Assembly: GCA_030680855.1 (NCBI GenBank)
Contig: JAUXUN010000070.1
Location: 62,001-126,000 of the forward strand
Direction of reading: 5' to 3'
From: Aestuariivirga sp.
GTDB taxonomy: Bacteria > Pseudomonadota > Alphaproteobacteria > Rhizobiales > Aestuariivirgaceae
Length of the DNA: 64,000 bases
In this document: piece after piece, positions 63,937 through 64,000 of the stretch
How positions within the stretch are numbered: the stretch's first letter is position 1
Layout: the number at the start of each line of letters is the position of its first letter
Translations under genes and position numbers: made by a program
Notes under the pieces: generated by a model
Seen by the model: only the letters and a program-made list of their open reading frames with translations
Database searches by the model: none
Told to the model about the DNA's origin: nothing

Positions 63937-64000
63937 AATTGATGCTCCTTCAAAATCTGCTCATAGGCCGCGTTGATCCGCGCCAGGCGGCTCGTCGCCA
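63933..64000 (-). CDS. J-domain (DjlA-like) protein, C-terminal end only
   Basis: Only the last 21 residues are in the window: ATSRLARINAAYEQILKEHQL, then TGA. NAAYEQI is the end of a J domain (helix IV), and a TerB/J-domain co-chaperone gene upstream of an AmpD-like amidase is the arrangement I recall from Rhizobiales. The stop overlaps the amidase start. The family call is tentative for lack of sequence. Confidence 0.6.
   Translation of the reverse strand, partial: ATSRLARINAAYEQILKEHQL

Overview
The window is a gene-dense, GC-rich stretch of an alphaproteobacterial chromosome, most likely from the Hyphomicrobiales (Rhizobiales). The main evidence is a circularly permuted (two-piece) tmRNA gene whose tag reads ANDNYAPVHLAA, an alpha-type SspB next to it, a gene order thyA-folA-hflK-hflC-DUF2065-htrA with serB and miaA beyond it that I recall from rhizobia, alpha-specific small families (DUF4169, DUF1127), and a complete dcw (division and cell wall) cluster running into bamD-recN-ligA. 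No insertion sequence, prophage, CRISPR array, tRNA or rRNA was recognised. This is core genome with a few accessory transport and regulatory genes.

Layout. 1-10.3 kb: a partial SPW-type membrane protein, miaA and serB with overlapping divergent starts, then a long minus-strand operon reading thyA, CPBP protease, two GNAT acetyltransferases, folA, a flavin amine oxidase, hflK, hflC, DUF2065, htrA (folate/thymidylate synthesis followed by membrane and envelope protein quality control). 10.4-12.3 kb: permuted ssrA, sspB and mepA (ribosome rescue, adaptor for tagged proteins, murein endopeptidase). 12.4-24.1 kb: kup, a PHP phosphoesterase, an MFS transporter, fumC-DUF4169-ribbon-helix-helix, a 1244-residue AsmA protein, an FAD-linked oxidase divergent from a thioesterase, and a 61-residue unknown. 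24.2-35.4 kb: a UvrD/PcrA helicase, a fused MFS/spermidine-synthase-like protein, Tat-exported MsrB, a DHA2 MFS exporter, an ABC exporter with a probable leaderless promoter, an OmpA lipoprotein, prmA, DUF1127, an AT-rich intergenic region with two perfect palindromes, and a cold-shock gene. 35.6-39.3 kb: aminopeptidase P, then AraC-azlC-azlD.

39.3-62.7 kb is read entirely on the minus strand: rnpB, then rsmH-ftsL-ftsI-murE-murF-mraY-murD-ftsW-murG-murC-murB-ddl-ftsQ-ftsA-ftsZ, then bamD-recN-ligA. Most dcw genes overlap by 1-8 bases or are separated by a few bases, which implies translational coupling; the one real internal gap (175 bases) precedes ftsZ. The cluster supplies the whole cytoplasmic route from UDP-MurNAc to lipid II together with the divisome core, and MurE carries the DNPR motif of meso-diaminopimelate enzymes. 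Two genes expected from neighbouring taxa are absent: mraZ before rsmH and lpxC between ftsZ and bamD. 62.7-64 kb: a secreted unknown protein, an AmpD-like amidase and the 3' end of a J-domain (DjlA-like) gene.

I did not find a convincing undescribed system. The observations most worth following are structural: the permuted ssrA placed directly before sspB, a PrmA C-terminal tail encoded across the terminator of the opposing gene, a predicted leaderless ABC transporter mRNA, the missing lpxC and mraZ, and the palindrome-bearing AT-rich spacer upstream of DUF1127. Start codons were chosen from overlaps, ribosome-binding sites and remembered family starts; no alignment was run.
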